A stretch of DNA of 64,000 nt, from NCBI RefSeq assembly GCF_964355755.1, contig NC_092677.1, positions 12,980,601 to 13,044,600 on the forward strand, read 5' to 3'. The position numbers and the translations under genes were made by a program. The notes below the pieces were generated by a model. The model made no database searches and was not told the origin of the DNA. It worked only from the letters and a program-made list of their open reading frames with translations. Positions 52,001-61,553 of the stretch are shown one piece after another; position 1 is the stretch's first letter, and the number at the start of each line of letters is the position of its first letter. This DNA is from Antedon mediterranea. Its lineage: Eukaryota; Echinodermata; Crinoidea; Comatulida; Antedonidae.

Positions 52001-55000
52001 TTTGAGCAGTGAGCTTTATTGAGCAGTGAAACTTATTAGAGCAGTGAACTTATTTAAGCAGTGAAACTTATTTAAGCTGTGAAACTTGATTTGAGCAGTG
52101 AGCTTATTTGAGCAGTGAGCTTATTTGAGCAGTGAAACTTATTTGAGCAGTGAAACTTATTTGAGTAGTGAAACTTATTTGAGCAGTGAGCTTATTTGAG
52201 CAGTGAAACTTATTAGAGCAATGAACTTATTTAAGCAGTGAAACTTATTTGAGCAGTGAAACCTATTTGAGCAGTGAAACTTATTTGAGCAGTGAAACTT
52301 ATTTGAGCAGTGAGCTTATTTGAGCAGTGAAACTTATTTGAGCAGTGAAACTTATTTGAGCAGTGAAACTTATTTGAGCAGTGAAACTTACTTGAGCAGT
52401 GAAACTTATTTGAGCAGGGAGCTTATTTGAGCTGGGAGCTTATTGAGCAGTGAAACTTATTTGAGCAGTGAGCTTAATTGAGCAGTGAAACTTATTAGAG
52501 AAGTGAACTTATTTAAGCAGTGAGCTTATTTGAACAGTGAGCTTAATTAAGCAGTGAAACTTATAAGAGCAGTGAACTTATTTAAGCAGTGAAACTTATT
52601 TAAGCTGTGAAACTTGATTTGAGCAGTGAGCTTATTTGAGCAGTGAGCTTATTTGAGCAGTGAAACTTATTTGAGCAGTGAAACTTATTTGAGTAGTGAA
52701 ACTTATTTGAGCAGTGAGCTTATTTGAGCAGTGAAACTAGAGCAGTGAACTTATTTAAGCAGTGAAACTTATTTGAGCAGTGAAACTTATTTGAGCAGTG
52801 AAACTTATTTGAGCAGTAAAACTTATTTGAGCAGTGAGCTTATTTGAGCAGTGAGCTTATTTGAGCAGTGAGCTTATTTGAGCAGTGAGCTTATTTGAGC
52901 AGTGAAACTTATTTGAGCAGTAAGCTTATTTGAGCAGTGAAACTTATTTGAGCAGTACAGTAAGCTTATTTGAGCATTGAAACTTATTTGAGCAGTGAAC
53001 TTATTCAAGTCCATGGATTAGGGTCTTATACTGTGTTCTAATAAAGAAAAAATATATTCATTTTCTTCAAAGCAGCCTTATCCAAGATTATCTGGATTTT
53101 CTTTTTAATCATTTAACTAACTCATTAAAAATTAGTTTTTGATTGATTCTTTTTTACCAGAGCGCAGACGTTAGCTGAAGGGAGCGCATTTAATTCTGCA
53201 GACTTTGAGAAATTCTCAAGTTGGTCGACTCCGTCTTCGTTGCTTTCACAGACACTTTCTATGGACACCGATTCTTCTACCAAGGCAAGTACCAACAGTT
53301 AATAATTTTCAGTCATACTTAAAGATCTATACATCTATTTTCCTGGTGTAGATATACTAATTTATTAATATTCATTTTAATTTAATTTATTTTTTAACTT
53401 TACTAGTCTGATGACGCAAAGCCCTCAACTGACGTGTGGTCTGTGAAGGATCCGATTGGAAACTTGACGGATCTAGTTGCCAATGTTGACATCCCTGATG
53501 ATGTCATCTTGCTCAAATCCTGCTTCACTGCAGCGTAAGTGTCAGGCCACCATATATATATGAACTTATGGGACATAGGTCAAAGAACAGGAATCACATG
53601 TTAAACAATCTTTTAATACAAAATCATGCAGAGTATGTCAGTAGTGGTCAAATGTTTGTATATCTTATTTATGAATGAAATGTATTTTGACAAATTGAGT
53701 TATTTATATTATTCTATAGTGATCCTGATGTTGGCCAACCCGAGTGGTTAAAGCATGTACACCTGGAGGAGTTCTCTGCCATCTTGAAACAGATGTTAAT
53801 GCAGACCATTCACTGCTTAGCAAACACCAGATGGGAGTTAAGACGTATGGGGGAACAGGTTAGTGATGCCAACACTGAAAGATCTGTCTACACTATCAAA
53901 CCTTAAAGCTCTGTCTACACTATCAAACCTTAAAGCTCTGTCTACACTATCAAACCTTAAAGCTCTGTCTACACTATCAAACCTTAAAGCTCTGTCTACA
54001 CTATCAAACCTTAAAGCTCTGTCTACACTATCAAACCTTAAAGCTCTGTCTACACTATCAAACCTTAAAGCTCTGTCTACACTATCAAACCTTAAAGCTC
54101 TGTCTACACTATCAAACTGGTTTGACAAAAAATGTGCCCAAATATGATAGTGATATGTTGTCATCGTTTCGATATATGGGCACATCACATTTTTTTTTGT
54201 CACATAAAATTTTAGACAGAGCTTTAGATAAATTTCAGAATGATCGTAAATTTCAGAATAGTTTTTTTTTTTTTTTGCCAATCTTTTTTACTTATTGCCA
54301 TGTTCATGTCAAAAACCTTTGATTTGAATTCACAGACGCTACCTTTGATAACCGAGTGCATCAGATGGTATGACATGAATATTTTAAAACAGCTATGGGA
54401 TATGTGGTTTACATGCAAGGCTACCTTGATAGGCTATGGCATGGGCCTAGCTTTGAAGTACTCCATTCATCATGCCGTTAGGTTGATATTCTTCCTTGAG
54501 CAACCACCAGCTTCATGGAAGGTAAGTTTTTTTATTTTCTTACCCTGATTTGTATTGTCTTTGCAATCTGCATTTTTAATAACAGAATTGTAACAGTATT
54601 TAGGCCTATAAATAGTATTTTAACATAGCCGTTTGCAATTTGATGTATTTTTCTTTGTTGTTTTATTGTCTTAATTATGCCAAGCAAAATGAATTTCCTT
54701 TCTAAAGTGGACCAATCAAATTTCTTGAAACTACTGTACAATGTAGCAAAACTTTGAATTAAGTATGAATTAAAATGTAGAATATTACATCATCAAATCA
54801 CAAAATGAATTCGTCAATGATAATAATAATAATGCCATATTATGTGCCTATAAAAGCTTAATTTAATTAAGCTTTTAAAGGCACATTAATATTTATACCT
54901 CTTTCACAATACCTAGTAAAAGCTGAAGTTGTTCGAGTCTGCTCAGCTCTCGATGTGTTTTATATTTCACAGAATCCTGAGATGTGTCGATACATCGCAT

Positions 55001-58000
55001 CATCCATTGTTGACGTGACACAGCAGGGCTTGTCCATGTGGAGTGAGAGTGCACTGCAGCTTCTGTCCCGTCCAATCACAGACAAGCTATCAGTAATCGC
55101 CATGGAGATACTTATTCTGAAACAGAGTTACTTCCCGCACATTCCTACTAAGGTGGGTATCTGTCTTGGCAAAGCTAAAAGCATGCAGTAAGCTAGTATT
55201 AGATTTATAAGTATCCTTGTCGTTTGATTTGTTGATTAGGTATCACATGATGTTAACTATTCCTCACAATTAAGTACATTGCACGATCAGGTGGTCGTAC
55301 ATTTCACATTTTAAATGTGTGCCGTTTTAATGAATAGTTAACGTTTATTTAATAAACCATGAGTCAATCTTTCAACTCTAGAATATTCTCACCATTCAAT
55401 TCATAAACATTCATTATTTGTACAATATTCTTAATATAATGAGTCAAACTGCAACTCTAGTTGACCAGTATTATATGTGAAACAATTTTTGATAAACCAT
55501 TTCATTTAGTTAGGGCCTAATGGTTTTAAATGTTTACTAAATGTTTGCTAATTTTTCTCAATAGAAATCCGAGGAGGAGATGTGCATTGTAAGAAAACTA
55601 CAGCATCTCTTTGTATGGGCTCATCCTGATCATAGTTTAACAAAAACGTTTAATACATTAAGTCCAAAGAAATCATTTCAAACAGTAACAGATGGCTTTC
55701 TCTGGTAAGATGTTGAGAGTGATGTTAGAGATATCAAATCCTTTTTCACATTAAATTAAAACCATTGTGTTCAGAATTGTTCAGGCTTCTGTTTGTATGA
55801 TTTTATATGAATAAATAAATATACCTGAAAAAAAAGCAAAAAAAAAAAAAAAACTCTAGAAAAACACTGGACTGCTTTCTGGAGTGCTAGTACTATTCAC
55901 ATCTATTAAAAACTTCAGAGACCCAATTCACAAAAGTGTTTAAAAAAAGTATTCAATAATTGTATTAATCTGTTGAAGATGAAATGAATAAATAGTGGTT
56001 AACGCCACAAAATAGAGAAATAAAAAAAGTATTTAAAATAAAATAAATTTTCAGCAGAGGGTCCCCTCACATCTTCAAACAGTGAGTGAGTGGCCGAGCG
56101 GTTAAGACAGTGGAACCGTAATCACGTAGCCATAACATCGGCAGCGGTTCGAGGCTCACTCACTCCATGGTTCTGGTGGTAGAACGAGTCTTCTCGGATA
56201 AGGACTATAAACCGTAGGTCCAGTGTACACAACTTGCTCGTGTGCACTTTAAAGAACCTAGTACATCTTTCGAGACGAGTAGGGTGTTACCCCGGTGTAT
56301 TAGTACATCACAGCCACTGATAACCAACTGGGCCCTCTGGGAGATCAGTCTTTGACTGAAGAGGTCACCCAGTATAAAGATAAAACAAACAAACAAACAG
56401 GGATTTCTTTCTGGTTGAAACGTGGAGTAGGATCTCGCTTTTATTATATAATCAATTTTGTTGTTGTTTGATTACAGTTGTTGTATCAAAGATTCCTCAT
56501 CTGAATCCTACCCTCTGCAAATGGAGAAGTATCTTTTCACTGAGATACATTGTCTGCTTCCCCTGTATATGAGGACTTGCAGCCTTCCTCTTGCCAGCCA
56601 GATACTGCCACTGTTGCTTGGGCTAGCAGGCTACTATAGTGAAGATATGAGCATGTGTAAGGCTCTCCTAGACAGGTTCGTCTCAGAGCTATGGCACAAT
56701 TTGCATATATTGTACTATAGCGTTTTTAAAATTGTTTGTATTCGTCTTCATTAAAGATGGTAACCCAGATCAGTGATATCACTGCTTTCCACTGGGTCCC
56801 TGGCCAATCTATGCATTTTTTAAAGTAATTTAAATTCTGAAAATACAGAATTTAGCTTCTGTTAAGAACTTGCAATTATATACTAACAGACAATGGCCAT
56901 TTGTATTTTAAGAAATGGATTTTAATCTATTTTTTTGTGATATTTATTACAGCGTATTTCGCATATTGTTGCTCAATTTTCTCCCAAATTGAAATATGTT
57001 GGTGCTGTAACAATACCATATACAACTTATTTTGTTATTGATTTTCAGAAAATTCTCTTCTTAACAAAGACAAAAACCTAGTTATATATTTAATGTTGAT
57101 TATATATTATTTATATTATTATTTCTCCCATCAGTTGTTTGTCCGTTGTAATAATTATGGAAGATTGGCTTCATAGACAATGTTTGACAGACACCCCACC
57201 AGAGCTAGCTTCTTGGTTCCATATGGCTCTTAGCGAAATCATAGACATTGTTCAGTTAAAGGTTAGTACAACACAAGACATTTATTTACAATATGACATT
57301 TTATCTATTTTATTTATGTCTTTGGGCACATGTGGCCAAGGATTACCAATAGTAAATTAATCACTGTCCTATCATCAGACCAGATAGGTGATAATCCCCC
57401 TGATACAGGGGCTAACCAGTTCACCAGAGTAACCCTCTACTCCTCTAGAATGATGAATGCCCACAATTAAATGGGTTTCAGATAGAAAACGGTGACATGA
57501 GCGATTGATATGATGACATGAATGATTGAAGATGAAGAGTCTGCAAAAAATACACTACATCAGACAAATTTGACATGCATTTTACAAGACTGAACGAGCA
57601 AGTTTATATAATCTGTATAATTTGGATCTAATGCTAATATGATTGTTTTATCTTTCGTTGTAGACATTGGAATTGTCACTTTTAAGACAAGTTTTGGATT
57701 TTTACATTAAAATCTGCAGCTTTGTTGACGGTAATGATAATATCAATAAACTCTTCTCAGTTATCACAGCTAGGTTGGAAGTGGTAAGTATTTAGTGTTG
57801 TATATCATAAGAGAGAGAGTGTTTAGTAAGTTTGTTTGCTTCCCCAGTGTGCTGGTACAAACACTCCACTCAGCACAACAGGGGATCCTCTGCTCTCCTG
57901 AGAGACGATCCCCAACTCTGCGGGGAAAACAATCCTCTACTCTCCAGAAAACAATCCTCTAATCTCTGGTGGAGACAATCCCCTAATCTCTGGTGGAGAC

Positions 58001-60230
58001 AATCTCCTACTCTCTGGTGGAGACAATCCCCTACTCTGTGGTGGAGGCAATCTCCTACTCTCTGGTGGTGGCAATCCTCTACTTGCTGGTGGAGGCAATC
58101 CCCTACTCTCTGGTGGAGACAATCTCCTACTCTCTGGTGGAGACGATCCCCTACTCTCTGGTGGAAGCAATCTCCTACTCTCCAGGGAAAACAATCTCTT
58201 TCTATCTGGTGGGGACAATCCTCTTTTTAAATGGTGTACTGTATCAAGTTTTTAAATGTGCACCGTATAGTATTTACACAGGACCATTAGCTTCAAGTCA
58301 ATCTGAAGAAATGTTTAATAGTCACTGTCAAAAGTTCAGCAAATGACCCTTGCTGACTGCTAATTGTTCTTTCAGTTGATATCTTTAGGAGGAACATTGA
58401 CTGAAGAAGATGAGTCAACATTTGATGACTTTGCGTTCATGTCTAATGACATCCCAATAAGTCCAGTTGTAGAAGATCATAGCTCAGATGGAGATGAAAG
58501 TGATTCAGGTAAAACTTCTTTTTTCTCCTTTTGTTTTAATCAATCAAACATTTATATCGCGCCAATTCCAAAAAGATGACCAAAGACCAAAATCCTAAAC
58601 AGAAATTGAAAATGAGTTTTTGAATTAATCAATCAAAAGTGGGTGAAAGTTGAAGAAGGTCGTTCCAAAGAGAATATGCAAAAAAAGAAAAAGTGCATCC
58701 TCTGTAGGTCTAAAGCTCTGTCTACACTATCAAACTTAATGTGACAACAAAATGTGATGTGCCCATATATGAACATGATGATGTCATATCACTACCATAT
58801 TTTGGAAGATCACTACCATATTTGGGCACATTAAACTTTTTGTCAAAGTTCGATAGTGTAGACAGAGCTACAGTGTGGAAATAGTGAATGTTGTTTGTAC
58901 GGTGCCTATTTGTATTGGCACAAAATAGCTAGTTTTCAGAATTCCAAAGTATTAAATTTCCAGATTTGAGAGATAGTATATTGATATTTCTTTTATCTTT
59001 GTAGTGGATGACATGGTTCCCGAGTCTCTAGCCCTCAATTCTAACACCAGTGGCACACATACACCCCATCTGTCCACCAGTGACCATGAGATGCGAGCCT
59101 TGACTCCAACAGCTGTGGGTGATGAGGAGGATTCAGGCTCAGAATGGGACAGTTGGGAGGAAGAAGAGGAGGTAATACTATTTTTTATTTAATAATTTGT
59201 CTATAATGCAGTATGCTACTATGTATTTTGCTACTGTGTTATATAACACCCAACTTGACAAATGTTAAATCCAAAAATAACCTGGAATATTTTGTGAGAT
59301 ATTTTCTTTAATATTACATACAGCATGTTAAGGCAAACTCAGACAGCTTCGTGTTCAAAGTTCTAACCTAAAAACTATGCTCTCTAAGTTGGCCTTAGTG
59401 CATTAGTAATTTACTGATGTTTTTAACCAACTATTTTGTGACTGCCTTTTAAAAATCTTAAAGTTAATATTATGGAATGCTTCTTTTTAAAGGACCAGTC
59501 AGCCCTATCATCGGTTTTCACAGAATTCTTGCACAAATTGAAGTCAAATTTTGATAATCCAATCTGTAAGTAGCTGAAAAGTTATATATGCGAGGGTTTT
59601 TGCTGTATAAAAAAACATTGTGTGTTAAAAATCTGTGAACATCTATTAGGAGTTAGAACATCTAATAAGGACACCTTTGGGACAAAACAAGGTGTCCCTG
59701 AATAGGGATGGTTCGTAGTCTATTACCCCTTGTTTGTTCCATAAGAATGTGCCCCTTAATATAATGATTATGTCCCTTTTAATAGGTGTCTCCCAAACAT
59801 ACTGTACTTGTTTTATGCTGTACCAGTATGGGTACTTCCCTGGCAATTAGATGTGTTTTAATCCTGCCAGAGACGGTATATATTAGTAACACAAAAAGAA
59901 CCACAAGCAATAGGCAATTATAAACAGTAAACAATCCGACATCCTGCCCATACTATGGGATGTGACCCCTTAGAGCTGTGTCATGTTTGTACTTTTCTCT
60001 TGATGAGTGTGTTAGCTCTGCTAGCATACAAAACAAATTTGCTGTGTAATAAAGTACTATCAAGTAACCCATGTTTTATTTTTGATATAGATTATTGTTG
60101 AGATGATATTTTTAATATTAGTTCTTTGTATAATATTTCAGCAAATGAAGATCACAGTGTTTTTCATGACAAACTTTTAAAAGCAACAGAAAAAGAAAAA
60201 CAACTGATAAACAGTCTTCTAGACCAATGA
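37061..60230 (+). CDS. Large helical, probably armadillo/HEAT-type protein, unrecognised
   Basis: Exons: 37061-37461 (acceptor at 37052), 37735-37796, 38041-38276, 40460-40594, 41038-41187, 42121-42315, 42689-42809, 43052-43318, 43813-43999, 44222-44336, 44911-45009, 45159-45211, 53161-53284, 53407-53534, 53720-53858, 54336-54521, 54973-55152, 55565-55704, 56478-56675, 57135-57261, 57664-57783, 58376-58508, 59005-59171, 59493-59565, 60142-60230. Phases agree throughout; 1274 residues plus TGA. Most of it is alternating amphipathic helices (e.g. HANFDLIRHLILLGIKDIW, MHPASTVRQATSAVFKYL), as in armadillo/HEAT solenoids. Ser-rich linkers lie near residues 500-540 and 680-720, and an acidic Ser/Asp/Glu tail (DSGSEWDSWEEEEE) follows near 1215. 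No transmembrane segment, signal peptide or catalytic motif is evident. MKNQELFEIL is the first ATG after the acceptor; a non-coding upstream exon is implied but not located. I do not recognise the family. Confidence 0.85.
37846..37980. repeat. Dispersed GGTGTCC/TTAATAGGG repeat
   Basis: Contains GGAACACCTTCAGGACCCC, ACTAAATAGGGGTTAGCCAT and GGTGTCCCTTTAATAGGG, the same words in the same order as near 41470-41890 and 59650-59800. An interspersed element of unknown type. Confidence 0.6.
38464..38546 (+). repeat. 37 bp tandem repeat, left part (split array)
   Basis: Units start GACCAGTACACCAGGGAACC at 38464 and 38501. A third begins at 38538 and breaks off after GACCAGTAC at 38546, where a mobile element is inserted. 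The array resumes at 40009. Confidence 0.9.
38547..40008. mobile_element. hAT-like non-autonomous DNA transposon, 1462 bp
   Basis: Begins CAGGGGTTTCATTA and ends TAATGCAACCCTTG; the ends are inverted copies at 12 of 14 positions. It is flanked by AGTAC on both sides (38542-38546 and 40009-40013), which duplicates a word within the interrupted 37 bp unit. The CAGGGGT terminus is typical of hAT elements, and a 5 bp duplication fits the hAT5 type better than the usual 8 bp. The interior has GC-rich ends (GCCGGC..., GGCCCC...) and an AT-rich middle, no frame above 70 codons, so it must be mobilised in trans. Confidence 0.75.
38972..39148. repeat. Nested inverted-repeat unit inside the hAT-like element
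   Basis: GTGGTTGAGCCTCTCA at 38972-38987 and its exact reverse complement at 39133-39148 enclose 145 AT-rich bases. This could be a nested MITE or an internal structural feature. I see no clear target-site duplication. Confidence 0.55.
40009..40036 (+). repeat. 37 bp tandem repeat, right part (split array)
   Basis: AGTACACCAGGGAACCAATG then GGTATTTTA completes the unit that was broken at 38546, with the AGTAC duplicated. Confidence 0.85.
40139..40390 (+). mobile_element. Degenerate tRNA-derived SINE, second copy
   Basis: AGTGAGTGGCTGAGC then GGCAGTGGAACTGTAAT, ACGTAGCCATAACATCG and GGGTTCGAGGCTCACT align word for word with the element at 56082-56400, including the later CCCCCGGTGTACCAGTACA. 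The copy is more diverged and lacks an evident tail. Right end approximate. Confidence 0.65.
41460..41890. repeat. Two adjacent dispersed GGTGTCC-type repeats
   Basis: GTGGACACCATCAGGATCC and GGTGTCTTCTTAATAAGG, then after a MITE, GGGTGTCCCCTAAATAGAGG and TTTAATAGAGGTTTCCC. Same family as 37846-37980. Confidence 0.55.
41596..41764. mobile_element. MITE with CCAATTTACACAGA terminal repeats
   Basis: CCAATTTACACAGA at 41596-41609 and its exact reverse complement at 41751-41764 bound 169 bases with no coding potential. Unrelated in sequence to the TCTGTCTACAC family. It sits within the dispersed repeat at 41460-41890. Confidence 0.75.
44365..44704. mobile_element. MITE copy 6 with right end tandemly triplicated
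   Basis: A full element occupies 44365-44509. Two further copies of its right terminal repeat follow: GATAGTGTAGACAGAGCTT occurs at 44491, 44588 and 44686, a period of 97-98 bases that includes flanking DNA (GGTTA(C/T)TCAATGTGAACAC). Located in intron 10 of the armadillo-like gene. Confidence 0.8.
45896..46005 (+). repeat. Imperfect AACCAATGCTACCTCCC tandem repeat
   Basis: About five diverged copies of TAACCAATGCTA plus a variable tail, within intron 12 of the armadillo-like gene. Confidence 0.5.
46320..46479. mobile_element. MITE copy 7, same family
   Basis: Left end AGCTCTGTCTACACTATCAA, right end GTCTGATAGTGTAGACAGAG. It keeps the TGATATGACATCATCATGTC core. Confidence 0.82.
47345..53007 (+). 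repeat. 5.7 kb minisatellite, 17/18 bp units, about 320 copies
   Basis: Two interleaved unit types, TTATTTGAGCAGTGAAAC (18) and TTATTTGAGCAGTGAGC (17), with minor variants (TTAGAGCAATGAAC, TTTAAGCAGTG, GAGCTGGGAGC). It fills most of intron 12 (45212-53160) of the armadillo-like gene. Higher-order structure is visible: the variant AGAGAAGTGAAC recurs at 48291, 48990, 49821, 50563, 51091, 51969 and 52497, and the last part is a near-exact 1406 bp duplication. The other parts of the intron contain a MITE and ordinary AT-rich DNA. Confidence 0.97.
50290..53000 (+). repeat. 1406 bp higher-order duplication inside the minisatellite
   Basis: Rare variants repeat at a fixed offset of 1406: TTCGGCAGTG at 50421 and 51827, CTTACTTGAGCAG at 50981 and 52387, TGAACAGTGAGC at 51125 and 52531, AGAGAAGTGAAC at 50563/51969 and 51091/52497. 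The copies later differ by one or two unit insertions near 51420 and 52800. Outer limits are approximate. Confidence 0.85.
53284..53287 (+). other. GC-AG intron donor
   Basis: Exon 13 of the armadillo-like gene ends ACCAAG and the intron begins GCAAGT, a typical GC donor with otherwise perfect consensus. The next exon starts at 53407 after TTTACTAG and continues in phase 0. The nearest GT alternative breaks the frame. Confidence 0.75.
53879..54226. mobile_element. MITE copy 8 with amplified left end
   Basis: The body and right arm (54100-54226) are one ordinary element. Its left terminal repeat is present about nine times in tandem as a 27-base unit. Confidence 0.85.
53891..54116 (+). repeat. 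27 bp satellite made of a MITE terminal repeat
   Basis: Eight to nine near-identical units TTAAAGCTCTGTCTACACTA plus TCAAACC. The first unit is slightly diverged (AAGATCTGTC) and the last runs into the element body (CAAACTGGTTTGACAAAAAA). The period of 27 yields open frames on both strands (53838-54281 and 53863-54147) that are artefacts. Confidence 0.93.
54842..54886. repeat. Near-perfect 45 bp inverted repeat
   Basis: The arms read TGTGCCTATAAAAGCTTAAT and ATTAAGCTTTTAAAGGCACA with one mismatch and almost no spacer. It sits in the intron between exons 16 and 17 of the armadillo-like gene. Confidence 0.8.
56082..56400 (+). mobile_element. tRNA-derived SINE, about 319 bp
   Basis: The head keeps RNA polymerase III promoter boxes: box A TGGCCGAGCGGTTAAGAC (from 56091), as in leucine/serine tRNAs, and box B GGTTCGAGGCTC (from 56146). 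A tRNA-unrelated body follows (GGTGTATTAGTACATCACAG, CTGGGCCCTCTGGGAGATCA) and an (AAAC)n tail ending at 56400. A diverged copy lies at 40139-40390. Located in intron 18 of the armadillo-like gene. Confidence 0.85.
57936..58225 (+). repeat. 24 bp minisatellite, about 12 copies
   Basis: Unit TGGTGGAGACAATCCCCTAC plus TCTC with small changes, in intron 21 of the armadillo-like gene. With a period of 24 it leaves several frames open on both strands (8-residue peptide repeats); none joins the gene. Confidence 0.88.
58540..58680. repeat. Possible SINE-like dispersed repeat
   Basis: CATTTATATCGCGCCAATTC then AAAGATGACCAAAGACC resembles a common invertebrate repeat type with a 'tttatatagcgcc' word. 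No second full copy in this window, so the call is weak. Confidence 0.3.
58711..58868. mobile_element. MITE copy 9, same family
   Basis: Left end AAAGCTCTGTCTACACTATC, right end GTTCGATAGTGTAGACAGAG. The inner arm CACTACCATATTTTGG/CACTACCATATTTGGG is duplicated. Located in intron 22 of the armadillo-like gene. Confidence 0.83.
59640..59812. repeat. Dispersed GGTGTCC-type repeat
   Basis: GGACACCTTTGGGACAAAAC, AAGGTGTCCCTGAATAGGG, TAGTCTATTACCCCTTG and CCCTTTTAATAGGTGTCTCC. Same family as 37846-37980 and 41460-41890. Confidence 0.55.
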
Positions 60231-61553
60231 AGAAAATTGGAAAATATTATTTTATTTGTCATTTTGTAAATTAAAGAAATAGTTTGTAAACTGATGTGTG
60301 CTATTGCCTGTCGAAGACAGGCATTTGTGGTTTTTAAAATAGTAATTATATATATACAGTACGTTTATTCAAAATGACAAAGTTTAAACAATATAATTTA
60401 AATTATATTTTTGAGTTTACTTTAAAAGGGACTTATTTTATAAACAAGTGAATTTTAATTGATTAGCAACTGTACACTATCTAAAATATTAAAATTTTTG
60501 AAACATTATTGATAAATAAAAACCATACATCCAGATAGCTAGGCGTAAGGCTACAAGAAAACAGATTTGACTGGCAGAGCCAATGGGTTTCTGGACATCA
60601 GTGGGTAGCCTGCAATTTGTGATGATCTGAAACCTCTGTATGTTGGTAGTTTGTTGTCACTAGGATAAGCCAATTAAGGTGTATCAAGAAATTGAGCCAA
60701 GAATCACATTTGCACAATGACATTAACTAGGTCATGGGTCATCACAAATTGAAGACTCTTTATTTCTTCCAAGCCTGCTGGGCTGAATTTGTTACAGGTG
60801 TGAATCTCTTTGTTAAATTACAGTAGGTCGTCTGTAACAATAAGAATGAGAAAATACCTCGCAATTCAAACTCATAATGACTAACAGTACATTTCAATGG
60901 AGTACGTGATTGGCCGATTGTACAGTAATAGTATTACAGTAGTTTGAATCCAATCACATTCAATGTGTTGACATTAATCATAGTTTTCATTCTATTAGGT
61001 CTCCAGTACTTCAGTAGTTTTTTTATTAGTTTTAATATGATTGTACAGCAGTACTGCAATCTCTATTTTTGTGAGATAGGCTTCTTTTTTTCAAATGTTT
61101 TCATTTGTGCAATATTATAGTAATAAATGCATTTTTGTACTGTACTGAAAAAAGATTTAATTTAAGAGATCAAAAAGTATAGTACTACTGTATAGACTAG
61201 AAACTGATACCAACTTTATAAATAATTTGTTGTTTATATACTGATAAAATTCTCACAACTTGAATTTTTATGATTATTTGTAGATGTAACTACAGTGTGT
61301 TTGTGTGTATATTGGTGTGTATTACTTGCATTATGAACTGTAACTATGATGGTTATGTTGATAACTATAGTTTGTATATTGTTATTTATTTTAAAAGTTA
61401 TATTAAGGAATACAGTATTTAAAACCCGATTACAATTGTCTTTATCAATTTATTATGTGAACAAAATAGGTTCTTTTCTTTTTTTGGTCGACCGCCCTCT
61501 ATCTAAGATCTTTTTGCATGCATCCATCCATCCATGCAGAATGCATTAACAAA
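60231..61553. other. 3' UTR of the armadillo-like gene and NDUFS3 upstream region
   Basis: AATAAA at 60515-60520 is the best poly(A) signal for the upstream gene. The remainder is AT-rich. Just before the NDUFS3 start lie CGCCCTCTATC (61492) and a short CATC run (CATGCATCCATCCATCCATG). No TATA box and no gene-like frame. Confidence 0.5.

Noticed and set aside
47345-53007. CRISPR-like appearance of short repeats
   Set aside because: Units are contiguous with no unique spacers, and the host is a eukaryote; this is a minisatellite.
53838-54281. Open frames with FDSVDRALR and LKALSTLSN repeats
   Set aside because: They arise from the 27 bp MITE-derived satellite, whose period keeps all copies in frame.
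57832-58346. Trp/Ser/Pro-rich 132-codon frame and its overlaps
   Set aside because: 24 bp minisatellite inside an intron; the two flanking exons join correctly without it.
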